Shown here: positions 1 to 5,136 of the stretch, piece after piece
Numbering within the stretch: position 1 is the first letter of the stretch
How the letters are laid out: every line of letters starts with the position of its first letter
NCBI GenBank assembly: GCA_963593685.1
Contig: CAVBBP010000082.1
Location: forward strand, 1 to 6,142
Length of the DNA: 6,142 nt
Direction: 5' to 3'
Source: W0P28-013 sp963593685
GTDB taxonomy: Bacteria > Bacteroidota > Bacteroidia > Bacteroidales > Paludibacteraceae
The notes under the pieces: generated by a model
Databases searched by the model: none
What the model saw: the letters and a program-made list of their open reading frames with translations, nothing else
Told to the model about the DNA's origin: nothing
Position numbers and translations under genes: made by a program

Positions 1-174
1 GATAACACTCACAGTTTCAGAGAGATGGCGGATGTCCGTGCGGCTGCGTGCGCCCATAACGACCACCTCGGGAATGGAGTCCGAATAGGTGGGCTGCTCG
101 GCTGGGGATGGGACGGTTGTGGCTGTTGCATAGCCTGCTAGTAGGGGGAATAGTATGACGAGGATTTTTCTCAT
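1..174 (-). CDS. TonB-dependent outer-membrane receptor, N-terminal part (runs off the window)
   Basis: This is the first 58 codons of a minus-strand gene that continues past the left edge. The start is an ATG at 172-174. Residues 1-18 form a signal peptide: a basic MRK, a hydrophobic core and an ATA-like cleavage site near residue 18. A short Pro/Ser-rich linker follows. Residues 35-44 (PEVVVMGARS) look like a TonB box leading into the plug domain, and SETVSVI (52-58) matches the opening of TonB receptor plugs. By family knowledge, the product would be a beta-barrel in the outer membrane importing a siderophore, heme, cobalamin or similar ligand using TonB energy. The ligand cannot be told from this fragment. 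SusC-type receptors usually have an extra N-terminal carboxypeptidase-like domain; none is seen here, so a classical vitamin/iron receptor is more likely. A good promoter lies about 70 bp upstream. Confidence 0.8.
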   Translation of the reverse strand, partial: MRKILVILFPLLAGYATATTVPSPAEQPTYSDSIPEVVVMGARSRTDIRHLSETVSVI

Positions 175-246
175 AATCGAATGAATGTCTTTCGGTTGCG
201 GGGAAGTTCTAACCATTGCGTGGTGGGTTAGTATCTTTTTCCGCCG

Positions 247-278
247 CAAAAGTACAGCCTATATCCGGTATGTCCAAG
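247..278 (-). promoter_or_regulatory. Bacteroidetes-type promoter of the TonB receptor gene
   Basis: On the minus strand a -7 box TACTTTTG (complement of 247-254) fits the Bacteroidetes consensus TAnnTTTG. It is preceded at exactly 20 nt by CTTG (complement of 275-278), one base from the TTTG -33 consensus. Transcription would start near 240, giving a leader of about 65 nt before the ATG at 174. No riboswitch fold is evident in that short leader. Confidence 0.6.
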
Positions 279-296
279 ATGTTGGATTTCGTATCG

Positions 297-329
297 GTAA
301 TTGGGGTATGCTTTTCCGTAATTGGGGTA
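297..329. repeat. Pair of 12-bp direct repeats, 21-bp period, upstream of the receptor promoter
   Basis: GTAATTGGGGTA occurs exactly twice, at 297-308 and 318-329, 21 bp apart start to start (two helical turns). The nearer copy is 18 bp upstream of the -33 box of the receptor promoter. Direct repeats at this spacing are typical of paired activator half-sites, as for LytTR- or AraC-type regulators. The identity of any regulator is inference. Confidence 0.5.
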
Positions 330-357
330 ATTTTCTATGGAATCTATTGCTCAGTAG

Positions 358-549
358 TGCGCTTCGACAACACAAGATTGCCGTGTTTGTTGCGCACCCG
401 ACGAAACAACTTGTCGGGGTGGTGTAGGCATTTGGGACTTCGGAACAAACAAGTTCGTGTGGGTAAAAGACTACTTCCCCATACGCCAAGCACTCACACC
501 CGAAGCCTACGAACCACAAGCCAACTATTACGAACAATTTTTTTCTTAA
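358..549 (+). pseudogene. Possible remnant of a protein-coding gene (C-terminal end)
   Basis: One + strand frame from 358 to the TAA at 547-549 has no stop. From about 424 on it reads like a real protein C-terminus (GIWDFGTNKFVWVKDYFPIR, then a stretch rich in Ala, Pro, Glu, Tyr and Phe, ending in Ser). The first part is Cys/Thr-rich and less convincing. In the same frame an ATG at 337 is followed by a TAG at 355, and two more stops (319, 328) lie just upstream. The most likely reading is the decayed 3' end of a lost or rearranged gene. I do not recognise the family. It ends 5 bp before the -33 element of the hicAB promoter. The opposite-strand frame here is Cys-rich and unlike a real protein. 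It could still be a chance open frame. Confidence 0.35.
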
Positions 550-554
550 TACCG

Positions 555-586
555 CTTGCATATATTACAAAAATGTAATATCTTTG
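555..586 (+). promoter_or_regulatory. hicAB promoter
   Basis: CTTG at 555-558, 20 nt spacing, then TATCTTTG at 579-586 is a full match to the Bacteroidetes -7 consensus TAnnTTTG with a near-consensus -33. Transcription should begin near 592-594, leaving a leader of only about 13 nt before the hicA ATG at 606. The geometry is identical to that of the promoter at 247-278. Confidence 0.65.
562..581. promoter_or_regulatory. Perfect palindrome in the hicAB promoter, probable HicB operator
   Basis: ATATTACA, a 4-nt AAAA spacer, and TGTAATAT form a perfect 8-bp inverted repeat. It fills the space between the -33 and -7 elements and covers the first three bases of the -7 box. HicB antitoxins with a C-terminal DNA-binding domain are known to repress their own operons, and the downstream HicB has such a domain. 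The position and symmetry fit an autoregulatory operator. Binding itself is inferred. Confidence 0.55.
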
Positions 587-605
587 CAGTAGAAAACATA
601 ACAAT

Positions 606-791
606 ATGAAATAGAGCGAACTTAAACGACTGGCTATAAAACAAGGCTGGAAACTGAAACGACACGGCAGCAGACACGATATTTATGAACACCCCGACAA
701 AGACTATTATATCGAAATCGGGCGACACGACAATGAAGGAGTAAAAAACGGAACTTGCGCCAAAATCAAAAAACAAATAGGAGTAAAATAA
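606..791 (+). pseudogene. hicA: HicA family mRNA interferase toxin, interrupted by an amber codon at codon 3
   Basis: Reading from the ATG at 606 gives 61 codons ending in TAA (789-791), with a single in-frame stop, TAG at 612-614 (codon 3). The rest is a full-length HicA: SELKRLAIKQGWKLKRHGSR near the start, then HDIYEHP, and GTCAKIKKQIGVK at the end. This matches the family's dsRBD-like fold. The GSxH motif (G21, S22, H24) holds the catalytic histidine, and the C-terminal GT...I.KQ.G motif is kept. HicA toxins cleave mRNA on ribosomes and are neutralised by HicB. The canonical hicA-hicB order is kept, with 18 bp between the genes. There is no later ATG in frame; a CTG at 630 would remove part of the first helix. 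As written, the toxin should not be made, unless by readthrough, suppression or a sequencing error. The lack of further damage suggests a recent change. Confidence 0.85.
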
Positions 792-809
792 CCAATAATA
801 CACAACACT

Positions 810-1217
810 ATGAAAAAAGTAATTGCTATCATCGAAAAAGGCAAAAATGGCTCGTATAGTATTTATACACCAACATTGCAAAATAATATCATCGGAGAGG
901 GAAACAGCGTTGCCGAAGCAAAAGCCGACTTTCTCATCGGGTATCAAGAAATGATTGATACATACAAAGAAGATGGCAAACCTATTCCAAAAGAGTTACA
1001 AGATATCGAATTTTCATACAAATACGATCTAGCAGCATTTTACGAAGCCCACCCATATATCAATGTAAGCAAAATGGCAAACTACATTGGCATAAACAGC
1101 GGACTCATGCGGCAATACAAAAGAGGACAATACATTTCTGAAAGGCAAATTATACGCATACAAAAAGGAATACAATCTATCGGCAAGGAATTAGCAGAAA
1201 CAGTGTTGGTGAAATAA
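810..1217 (+). CDS. hicB: HicB family antitoxin with C-terminal DNA-binding domain
   Basis: A 135-residue protein. Residues 1-65 form the HicB fold, a partial RNase H-like fold: MKKVIAIIEK strand, the GEGNSVAEAKADF turn-helix, and the YKEDGKPIPKEL segment that is typical of HicB. A linker follows. Residues about 85-107 (INVSKMANYIGINSGLMRQY and the following KRG) look like a helix-turn-helix of the type in longer HicB antitoxins. It would bind HicA to block its active site and repress the operon through the palindrome at 562-581. The ATG at 810 gives the whole domain and has no Shine-Dalgarno, as usual in Bacteroidetes. The gene is AT-rich (about 35-38% GC in sampled lines, against about 60% in the dehydrogenase downstream), suggesting transfer. 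It remains intact although the toxin gene has a stop. Confidence 0.9.
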   Translation: MKKVIAIIEKGKNGSYSIYTPTLQNNIIGEGNSVAEAKADFLIGYQEMIDTYKEDGKPIPKELQDIEFSYKYDLAAFYEAHPYINVSKMANYIGINSGLMRQYKRGQYISERQIIRIQKGIQSIGKELAETVLVK

Positions 1218-1237
1218 TAACACTCCCACCAACCACA

Positions 1238-1275
1238 AAAAGAAAAGCGGACAGACTACTGTTCGCTTTCCTTTT
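1238..1275 (+). terminator. Rho-independent terminator of hicAB
   Basis: The core stem AGCGGACA (1246-1253) pairs with TGTTCGCT (1260-1267), with one G-T wobble and a GACTAC loop. The stem extends outward as A-rich/T-rich arms with one mismatch, giving an A-tract before and a T-tract (CCTTTTG) after. It starts 20 bp after the hicB stop. The symmetric A/T arms would let it work in both directions, which suits the convergent dehydrogenase gene. Confidence 0.7.
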
Positions 1276-1427
1276 GTATCAAAATTTAAGGAAATTTCTA
1301 TAAATTCCTTTGTAGTGATTTTTGATTTTTGGGCTAACAGATGTTTCCCTTAAACGAAAAGCACCAGCGGTGGAATTTTCATCGCCCTGATTTTTGCAGC
1401 CTATCTGTATTCGTTTGCGTTGAGGGT
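1276..1427. other. Intergenic region between convergent hicB and dehydrogenase genes
   Basis: No gene is supported here. A weak imperfect hairpin (1288-1297 with 1302-1310, AAGGAAATTT against AAATTCCTT) and a short CACC-AGC-GGTG hairpin (1362-1372; on the minus strand it is followed by CTTTTCGTTT) may help end transcription from the dehydrogenase side. Confidence 0.35.
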
Positions 1428-2378
1428 TTACCCCACCACATTCATCTGCGCGTGTGCACCTGTGGCAAAATGCACGATGTTTTGGGCGACGCAGCGGCTC
1501 ATGGCCAAGCGACCGTCGATGGTGCCTGTGCCTATGTGCGGCGACATCACAAGGTTGTCAAGGTGTTTGAGTGCGTCGGAAATGTGCGGTTCGAACTCGA
1601 AAACATCGAGTGCCGCGCCCCAAAGTCGCCCATTTTTTAGGTTGGCTACCAAGGCGGCCTCGTCCACAATGGCACCGCGCGCCGTGTTGACCAAAACTGC
1701 GCCTTTTTTCATCTTTGCAAACGCATTTTCATCGATTAAATGGTGCGTTTCGGGCGTGTAGGGCAGTAGCAGCACCACAAAATCGGCCGTTTGCAGCAGT
1801 TCGTCGAAGCCGACATAGCGTGCGTGGCATTTTTGCTCGGTTTCATCGGGCAATTTGTGGCGGTTGTGATAGACGATGTTCATGCCGAAAGCCACAGCGC
1901 GTTGCGCCACCGCACGCCCAATGCGCCCCATGCCCACGATGCCGAGCGTTTTTCCGCTGATGCCGATGCCGAGATTGTTCATCACGCCGATTTTTATTTC
2001 GTCGGTTTGGCGCATTTTGCGGTCGAGTTCGGCGGTGCGGTGCGCGCAGGCCAGCAGCAGCGTGAAAGTCTGTTCGGCGGTCGGCTCAATCACAGGATCG
2101 GGCGTATTTGTTACGATTATTCCGCACTTTTTGGCGGCTGCCAAGTCGATATTGTTGAACCCTGCGCCGAAATTTGCAATCAGTTTTAGCCGCTCGGCTT
2201 TGGCGATTAGTTCGCTGTCGATGCGGTAGTCGAATGTTGGCACAAGCACATCGCAATCGGCAATTTTTTCGACCAGTTCGTCGTGCGAAAACTGCGCATT
2301 CATCGGCATTTCTATTGTGTGGTCGCTCAGCGCAGCGAACCCTTCGATAGGCAGTCGGGTGGTGAGTAGAATTTTCAT
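1428..2378 (-). CDS. D-2-hydroxyacid dehydrogenase, glyoxylate/hydroxypyruvate reductase-like
   Basis: A 316-residue cytosolic oxidoreductase of normal family length. It has an N-terminal substrate half (about 1-98 plus the C-terminal tail) around a central Rossmann domain. The nucleotide motif GMGRIG is at 149-154. The catalytic triad is visible: R234 in NTARGAIVDE, E263 in DVFEFEP and H281 in SPHIGTGT. The substrate loop is NFGAGFNNID (69-78). After strand 2 the sequence is YHNRHK (170-175), with no acidic residue where NAD enzymes carry Asp. This hints at NADPH use and reduction of glyoxylate, hydroxypyruvate or a related 2-keto acid. Exact substrate is not settled. It is not SerA, since no ACT domain is present. 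The start ATG at 2376-2378 gives the standard MKILLTT opening. The gene is transcribed alone or weakly coupled to holA, 266 bp upstream; no clear TAnnTTTG promoter was seen. Confidence 0.88.
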   Translation of the reverse strand: MKILLTTRLPIEGFAALSDHTIEMPMNAQFSHDELVEKIADCDVLVPTFDYRIDSELIAKAERLKLIANFGAGFNNIDLAAAKKCGIIVTNTPDPVIEPTAEQTFTLLLACAHRTAELDRKMRQTDEIKIGVMNNLGIGISGKTLGIVGMGRIGRAVAQRAVAFGMNIVYHNRHKLPDETEQKCHARYVGFDELLQTADFVVLLLPYTPETHHLIDENAFAKMKKGAVLVNTARGAIVDEAALVANLKNGRLWGAALDVFEFEPHISDALKHLDNLVMSPHIGTGTIDGRLAMSRCVAQNIVHFATGAHAQMNVVG

Positions 2379-2644
2379 CGGCAGCGCATTATTTTAGGGG
2401 ATTTTTAGAAATTTCTAATTTCTGGTTTCTAGTTTCTGGTTGCGCTGCGCGCAAGTTTCTAAGTTTCTAAATTTCAGGTTATCGGTAACCAAAACGCCGC
2501 AATTATTATTCATTGTTCTCGGACGCACTCGGTGCGTCCCTACAATTTGAAATTTTGAAATTGCGGCTTGCCGCACCACTCCTCACTCCTAATTCCTAAC
2601 TCCTCACTCTTCTTGTAATAATGGGGAATTTATAGAAGTCTCTT
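2379..2644. repeat. Intergenic region made of degenerate 7-8 bp tandem repeats and small palindromes
   Basis: No gene is seen in this stretch between holA and the dehydrogenase gene. It holds a TTTCTRR array (four 7-bp units at 2412-2439; three more 7-8 bp units at 2456-2478) broken by a hairpin, TTGCGC-TGC-GCGCAA (2440-2454). Next come the stem-loop GGTTA-TCGG-TAACC (2477-2490), the perfect 8-bp hairpin GGACGCAC-TCG-GTGCGTCC (2521-2539), and TGCGGC-TT-GCCGCA (2562-2575) with TTTGAAAT-type units before it and a CTCCTNA-type heptad array after it (about 2578-2610). The last module recurs at 6028-6098. Confidence 0.65.
2521..2539. repeat. Perfect 8-bp inverted repeat (hairpin)
   Basis: GGACGCAC, a TCG loop and GTGCGTCC form a perfect GC-rich stem. 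No T-tract follows on the minus strand, so it is a poor intrinsic terminator for holA. It looks more like a REP-type palindrome, or a transcript-stabilising hairpin about 105 bp past the holA stop. Confidence 0.5.
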
Positions 2645-3664
2645 TTAGTGTAAAATCCTGAAAACCAACTCTTTCAGCAATTCGTCGTCGGTGGTCGAAG
2701 CGTTGCCGAAACCTTTGCTTTTGGCATCGGCGGCGCGTATGTCGCTGATTATCTGCAGCGTTTTGCCCGAATTGTAGTAGCGTGCCGCCTGTTGGTAGTC
2801 GCGCACAAAATAGGGATTTATGTGCAGTTCGGCCGCCACATTCATCTGACTTTTGTCCTTCAGCGAGTGGTAGAGCAGCAGGTTGCCGAAAAATCCGAAC
2901 AGCACCACAATGGTTTTAACAAGCGGATTATTTTTCGGATTTTTGCCGAAATAATCGGCAATTCTGTTCGATTTCAGAATGTCGTGCTCGCCCAACGCCT
3001 TCACCAATTCGAAGGTGTTGTAGTCCTTGCTGATGCCGATGTTGCGCTCGACAATTTCGGGCGTGATTTGGTGCGTGCCTTTCTGCTCGATGACGATGCG
3101 CAGTTTGTCGATTTCGCCCACAATGCGCGACAGGTCGTTGCCCAAAAAGTCGGCGAGCATATTGGCGGCTTTCGGGTCGATACCGAGGTTTTTGCTCTTG
3201 CAGTAGTCCTCGATCCAGCCCGCCACTTGGTTGTCGTATAGTTTTTTCGACTCGAAAAGCACGCCTTTTGCGGCAATTTCGGTAGTGTATTTTTTGCGTC
3301 CATCGAGTTTGCCATATTTGTAGCAAAAGACCAAAATCGTCGATGGTTGCGGCTGTTTTAGGTAGAAAACCAGATTGTCGAGATTTTTGATGTTCTGTGC
3401 CTCTTTCACGATGATTACCTGATGTTCGGCCATCATCGGGAAGCGTTTAGCTGCCATGATGATTTCGCCCAAATCGGCATCTTTGCCATAAACCACCGTC
3501 TGGTTGAACGCTTTTTCGTCTTCGGTCAGCACATTTTGCTCGATAAAATCGGCAATTTTATCGATGTAGTAAGGCTCGTCGCCCATCAGCATATAGATGG
3601 GTTTGTACTCTTTGCGCTGCAAAGCCGCTATTATCTGGTCGTATGTAACTGCTTGTTTCGCCAT
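2645..3664 (-). CDS. holA: DNA polymerase III, delta subunit (clamp-loader wrench)
   Basis: A 339-residue protein, the usual length for HolA. Delta opens the beta sliding clamp within the clamp-loader complex at the replication fork. The N-terminal AAA-like domain begins KPIYMLMGDEPYYIDKI (21-37), the degenerate non-ATP-binding P-loop region typical of delta. RFPMMAEHQVIIVKEAQ (74-90) is a HolA hallmark and GNDLSRIVGEIDKL (175-188) lies in the lid domain. The C-terminal collar domain (about 210-339) holds NTFELVKALGEHD and a GFGNASTTDDELLKELVFRI end, common in Bacteroidetes HolA. The start ATG at 3662-3664 lies 12 bp after the amn stop, so the two genes are probably one transcript. No frameshift or truncation is seen. 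Confidence 0.93.
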   Translation of the reverse strand: MAKQAVTYDQIIAALQRKEYKPIYMLMGDEPYYIDKIADFIEQNVLTEDEKAFNQTVVYGKDADLGEIIMAAKRFPMMAEHQVIIVKEAQNIKNLDNLVFYLKQPQPSTILVFCYKYGKLDGRKKYTTEIAAKGVLFESKKLYDNQVAGWIEDYCKSKNLGIDPKAANMLADFLGNDLSRIVGEIDKLRIVIEQKGTHQITPEIVERNIGISKDYNTFELVKALGEHDILKSNRIADYFGKNPKNNPLVKTIVVLFGFFGNLLLYHSLKDKSQMNVAAELHINPYFVRDYQQAARYYNSGKTLQIISDIRAADAKSKGFGNASTTDDELLKELVFRILH

Positions 3665-3676
3665 TTTTCTCCGATT

Positions 3677-4447
3677 TTACCAGCGTAAATGCTTGATTGT
3701 TACGCTTTTGTTTTGCAATGCTTCGAGCGATTTTATGCCGATACGCAGATGTTCTTCGGCAAACATACGCGTAACTGCCTTGTCGCTCTCTTCGGTTTTT
3801 ACGCCCTCTTCGTGCATCGGCATATCCGACACGAGCAGCAGCGCACCCGTTGGAATCGAGTTGAAAAAACCGACGCTAAACAGCGTGGCGGTCTCCATAT
3901 CGACGGCCAGCGAGCGCACACGGCGCAGCGTCTCTTTGAACTGTTCGTCGTGTTCCCACACGCGGCGGTTGGTGGTATAAACGGTGCCCGTCCAGTAGTC
4001 GTGCCCAAAATCGCGTATGTTCGACGACACGGCGCGTTGCAGGTTGAAAGCGGGCAGGGCAGGCACTTCGGGCGGAAAATAGTCGTTCGATGTGCCTTCG
4101 CCACGAATGGCGGCACTCGGCAGAATGTAGTCGCCCACATGGTTTTTGTCTTTCAAACCGCCGCATTTGCCCAAAAATAGCACGGCTTTGGGCTTCACCG
4201 CCGACAGCAAATCCATGATGAGTGCGGCATTTGGGCTGCCAATGCCAAAATTGATGATGGTGATGCCGCACGCCGATGCATTGGGCATATTGCTTTTTGT
4301 CCCGACGACCTGCGTACCGAGTATCTCGGCAAATTTTTCGACATAATTGTTGAAATTGCACAGCAAAATGTAGTCGTCAAACGCGTCCAATGGGCGTTGC
4401 GTGTAGCGCACCAGCCAATTTTTTACGATTTCTTCGCGGGTTTTCAT
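3677..4447 (-). CDS. amn: AMP nucleosidase, short Bacteroidetes type
   Basis: A 256-residue enzyme of the PNP/UDP phosphorylase superfamily. It would hydrolyse AMP to adenine and ribose 5-phosphate in the cytosol, adjusting adenylate pools and feeding purine salvage. Motifs in order: NFGIGSPNAA (66-75, phosphate/ribose site), LGKCGG (92-97), RGEGTSNDYFPPEVPALPAF (115-134, typical of AMP nucleosidase), TTNRRVWEH (158-166), VDMETATLF (182-190, with the ribose-binding M184-E185) and SD (207-208), whose Asp is the usual base-contacting catalytic residue. E. coli Amn is nearly twice as long because of an extra N-terminal regulatory domain. The short form without it is normal in Bacteroidetes. The gene is the first of the amn-holA pair and diverges from the HsdR-N gene across 230 bp of repeats. 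No consensus promoter was found in that gap on this strand. Confidence 0.92.
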   Translation of the reverse strand: MKTREEIVKNWLVRYTQRPLDAFDDYILLCNFNNYVEKFAEILGTQVVGTKSNMPNASACGITIINFGIGSPNAALIMDLLSAVKPKAVLFLGKCGGLKDKNHVGDYILPSAAIRGEGTSNDYFPPEVPALPAFNLQRAVSSNIRDFGHDYWTGTVYTTNRRVWEHDEQFKETLRRVRSLAVDMETATLFSVGFFNSIPTGALLLVSDMPMHEEGVKTEESDKAVTRMFAEEHLRIGIKSLEALQNKSVTIKHLRW

Positions 4448-4657
4448 ACTAAATTAGTTTGTAAAGTTTGAAAATTTGAAAGTTTGGTTGATTAGTTGAT
4501 TAGTTGATCAGTTGATTGGTCGTTGAAAAGTTGAGAAGTTGATGAGTTGATAAGTTTAACGCATTAATAAAGGTCTGTGCGGTAAAATCAATTTTCAAAT
4601 TTTCAAATTTTCAAATCTTCAAATAATTATCAATTATCAATTATCAATAAAAAAAAC
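4448..4657. repeat. Divergent intergenic region filled with three octamer/heptamer tandem arrays
   Basis: No gene is seen between amn and the HsdR-N gene. The region contains: (1) an 8-bp array of GTTGATTA-type units at 4484-4565, ending in TTTAACGCATT; (2) ATTTTCAA four times at 4591-4622, the last unit with one change; (3) ATTATCA three times, exact, at 4626-4646. The arrays run directly into the -7 box of the + strand gene. The first array has a close relative at 5783-5856. Confidence 0.7.
4484..4565. repeat. Octamer array, copy 1 of a dispersed element
   Basis: This 82-bp element starts TTGGTTGATTAG, passes through GTTGATTGGTCGTTGAAA and ends AAGTTTAACGCATT, with an 8-bp period throughout. 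Copy 2 at 5783-5856 aligns along its whole length, with a few substitutions and exactly one 8-bp unit fewer. Confidence 0.75.
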
Positions 4658-4665
4658 TATTTTTG
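4658..4665 (+). promoter_or_regulatory. -7 box of the HsdR-N gene; nearly leaderless transcript
   Basis: TATTTTTG fits TAnnTTTG and lies 12 bp before the ATG at 4678. Transcription would start near 4671, leaving only a few untranslated bases. The -33 position falls inside the ATTATCA array and shows no TTTG. An in-frame TTG at 4663 sits inside this box, which argues against it as the start codon. Confidence 0.45.
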
Positions 4666-4677
4666 CATCACAAAAAA

Positions 4678-5136
4678 ATGTTTCCGCTCAATTTGCCATA
4701 TTATCAGCAAAAAATCCGTTCTGCGGGCGATGGCAAGCAGCAGATTTTCGACCGTGTGCGGCGGCGTTATGTGGCACTGACGCCCGAAGAGTGGGTGCGG
4801 CAAAATATGGTTGCACATCTCGTCGAGACGCTGGGTGTGCCGCTCACGCGTGTCAGCAACGAAACGCCAATCGCGTTCAACGGTTTGACAAAACGCTGTG
4901 ATACAGTGGTTTACGATGCCAATTTGCGCCCATTGATGCTCGTGGAGTACAAAGCCCCGACGGTTGAAATTACGCAGCGCGTTTTCGACCAAATAGCCGT
5001 CTATAATTTGCGGCTGCAAGTGCCTTACCTGCTCGCCAGCAACGGTTTGACGCACATTTTTTGCAAAGTCGATTTGCAAAATCGGCGTTATCTTTTTCAG
5101 CCCGAACTGCCGCACTACGAAGCGTTACTTCGCTGA
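4678..5136 (+). CDS. Solo HsdR N-terminal-like protein, PD-(D/E)XK nuclease fold
   Basis: A 152-residue protein consisting of a single domain resembling the N-terminal nuclease domain of type I restriction HsdR subunits (HSDR_N_2-like). Visible catalytic pattern: E50 in a helix (VRQNMVAHLVETLG), then R73 and D75 in KRCDTVVYD, and E90-Y-K92 in MLVEYKAP. This gives the D-x14-E-x-K signature expected of an active metal-dependent nuclease. Q105 in VFDQIAVYN fits the QxxxY motif of this group. The helicase/translocase part of HsdR is absent and no hsdM or hsdS is nearby, so this is not a working type I system. Solo HsdR-N proteins beside housekeeping genes are, as I recall, common in Bacteroidetes; a DNA repair or maintenance role is only a guess. 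The ATG at 4678 was preferred over an upstream TTG in the promoter. The 3' end overlaps the convergent DUF4290 gene by 12 bp. Confidence 0.82.
   Translation: MFPLNLPYYQQKIRSAGDGKQQIFDRVRRRYVALTPEEWVRQNMVAHLVETLGVPLTRVSNETPIAFNGLTKRCDTVVYDANLRPLMLVEYKAPTVEITQRVFDQIAVYNLRLQVPYLLASNGLTHIFCKVDLQNRRYLFQPELPHYEALLR

Noticed and set aside
259..561. Minus-strand open frame of 100 codons with a hydrophobic N-terminus
   Set aside because: Very Cys-rich, no recognisable domain, and it covers the receptor promoter and the hicAB -33 element. The opposite strand gives a more protein-like reading at 424-546.
546..947. Minus-strand open frame of 133 codons across hicA and the start of hicB
   Set aside because: It is the complement of two clear HicA/HicB reading frames. 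Its Phe- and Tyr-rich sequence is what AT-rich antisense DNA yields.
1354..1425. Short + strand frame reading like a membrane segment (GGIFIALIFAAYLYSFALR)
   Set aside because: It has no start codon after the upstream stop at 1351 and runs straight into antisense of the dehydrogenase gene. It is too short to support a gene or remnant.
1715..2229. Several long + strand frames inside the dehydrogenase gene
   Set aside because: They are shadows caused by high GC content. The minus-strand frame has all catalytic motifs of the dehydrogenase family.
4591..4646. Possible CRISPR array
   Set aside because: The repeats are 7-8 bp and directly adjacent with no spacers. They are simple tandem repeats.
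4663..4677. Upstream TTG start for the HsdR-N gene
   Set aside because: The TTG is part of the -7 box TATTTTTG and would lie upstream of the expected transcript start. The ATG at 4678 gives the natural domain start.
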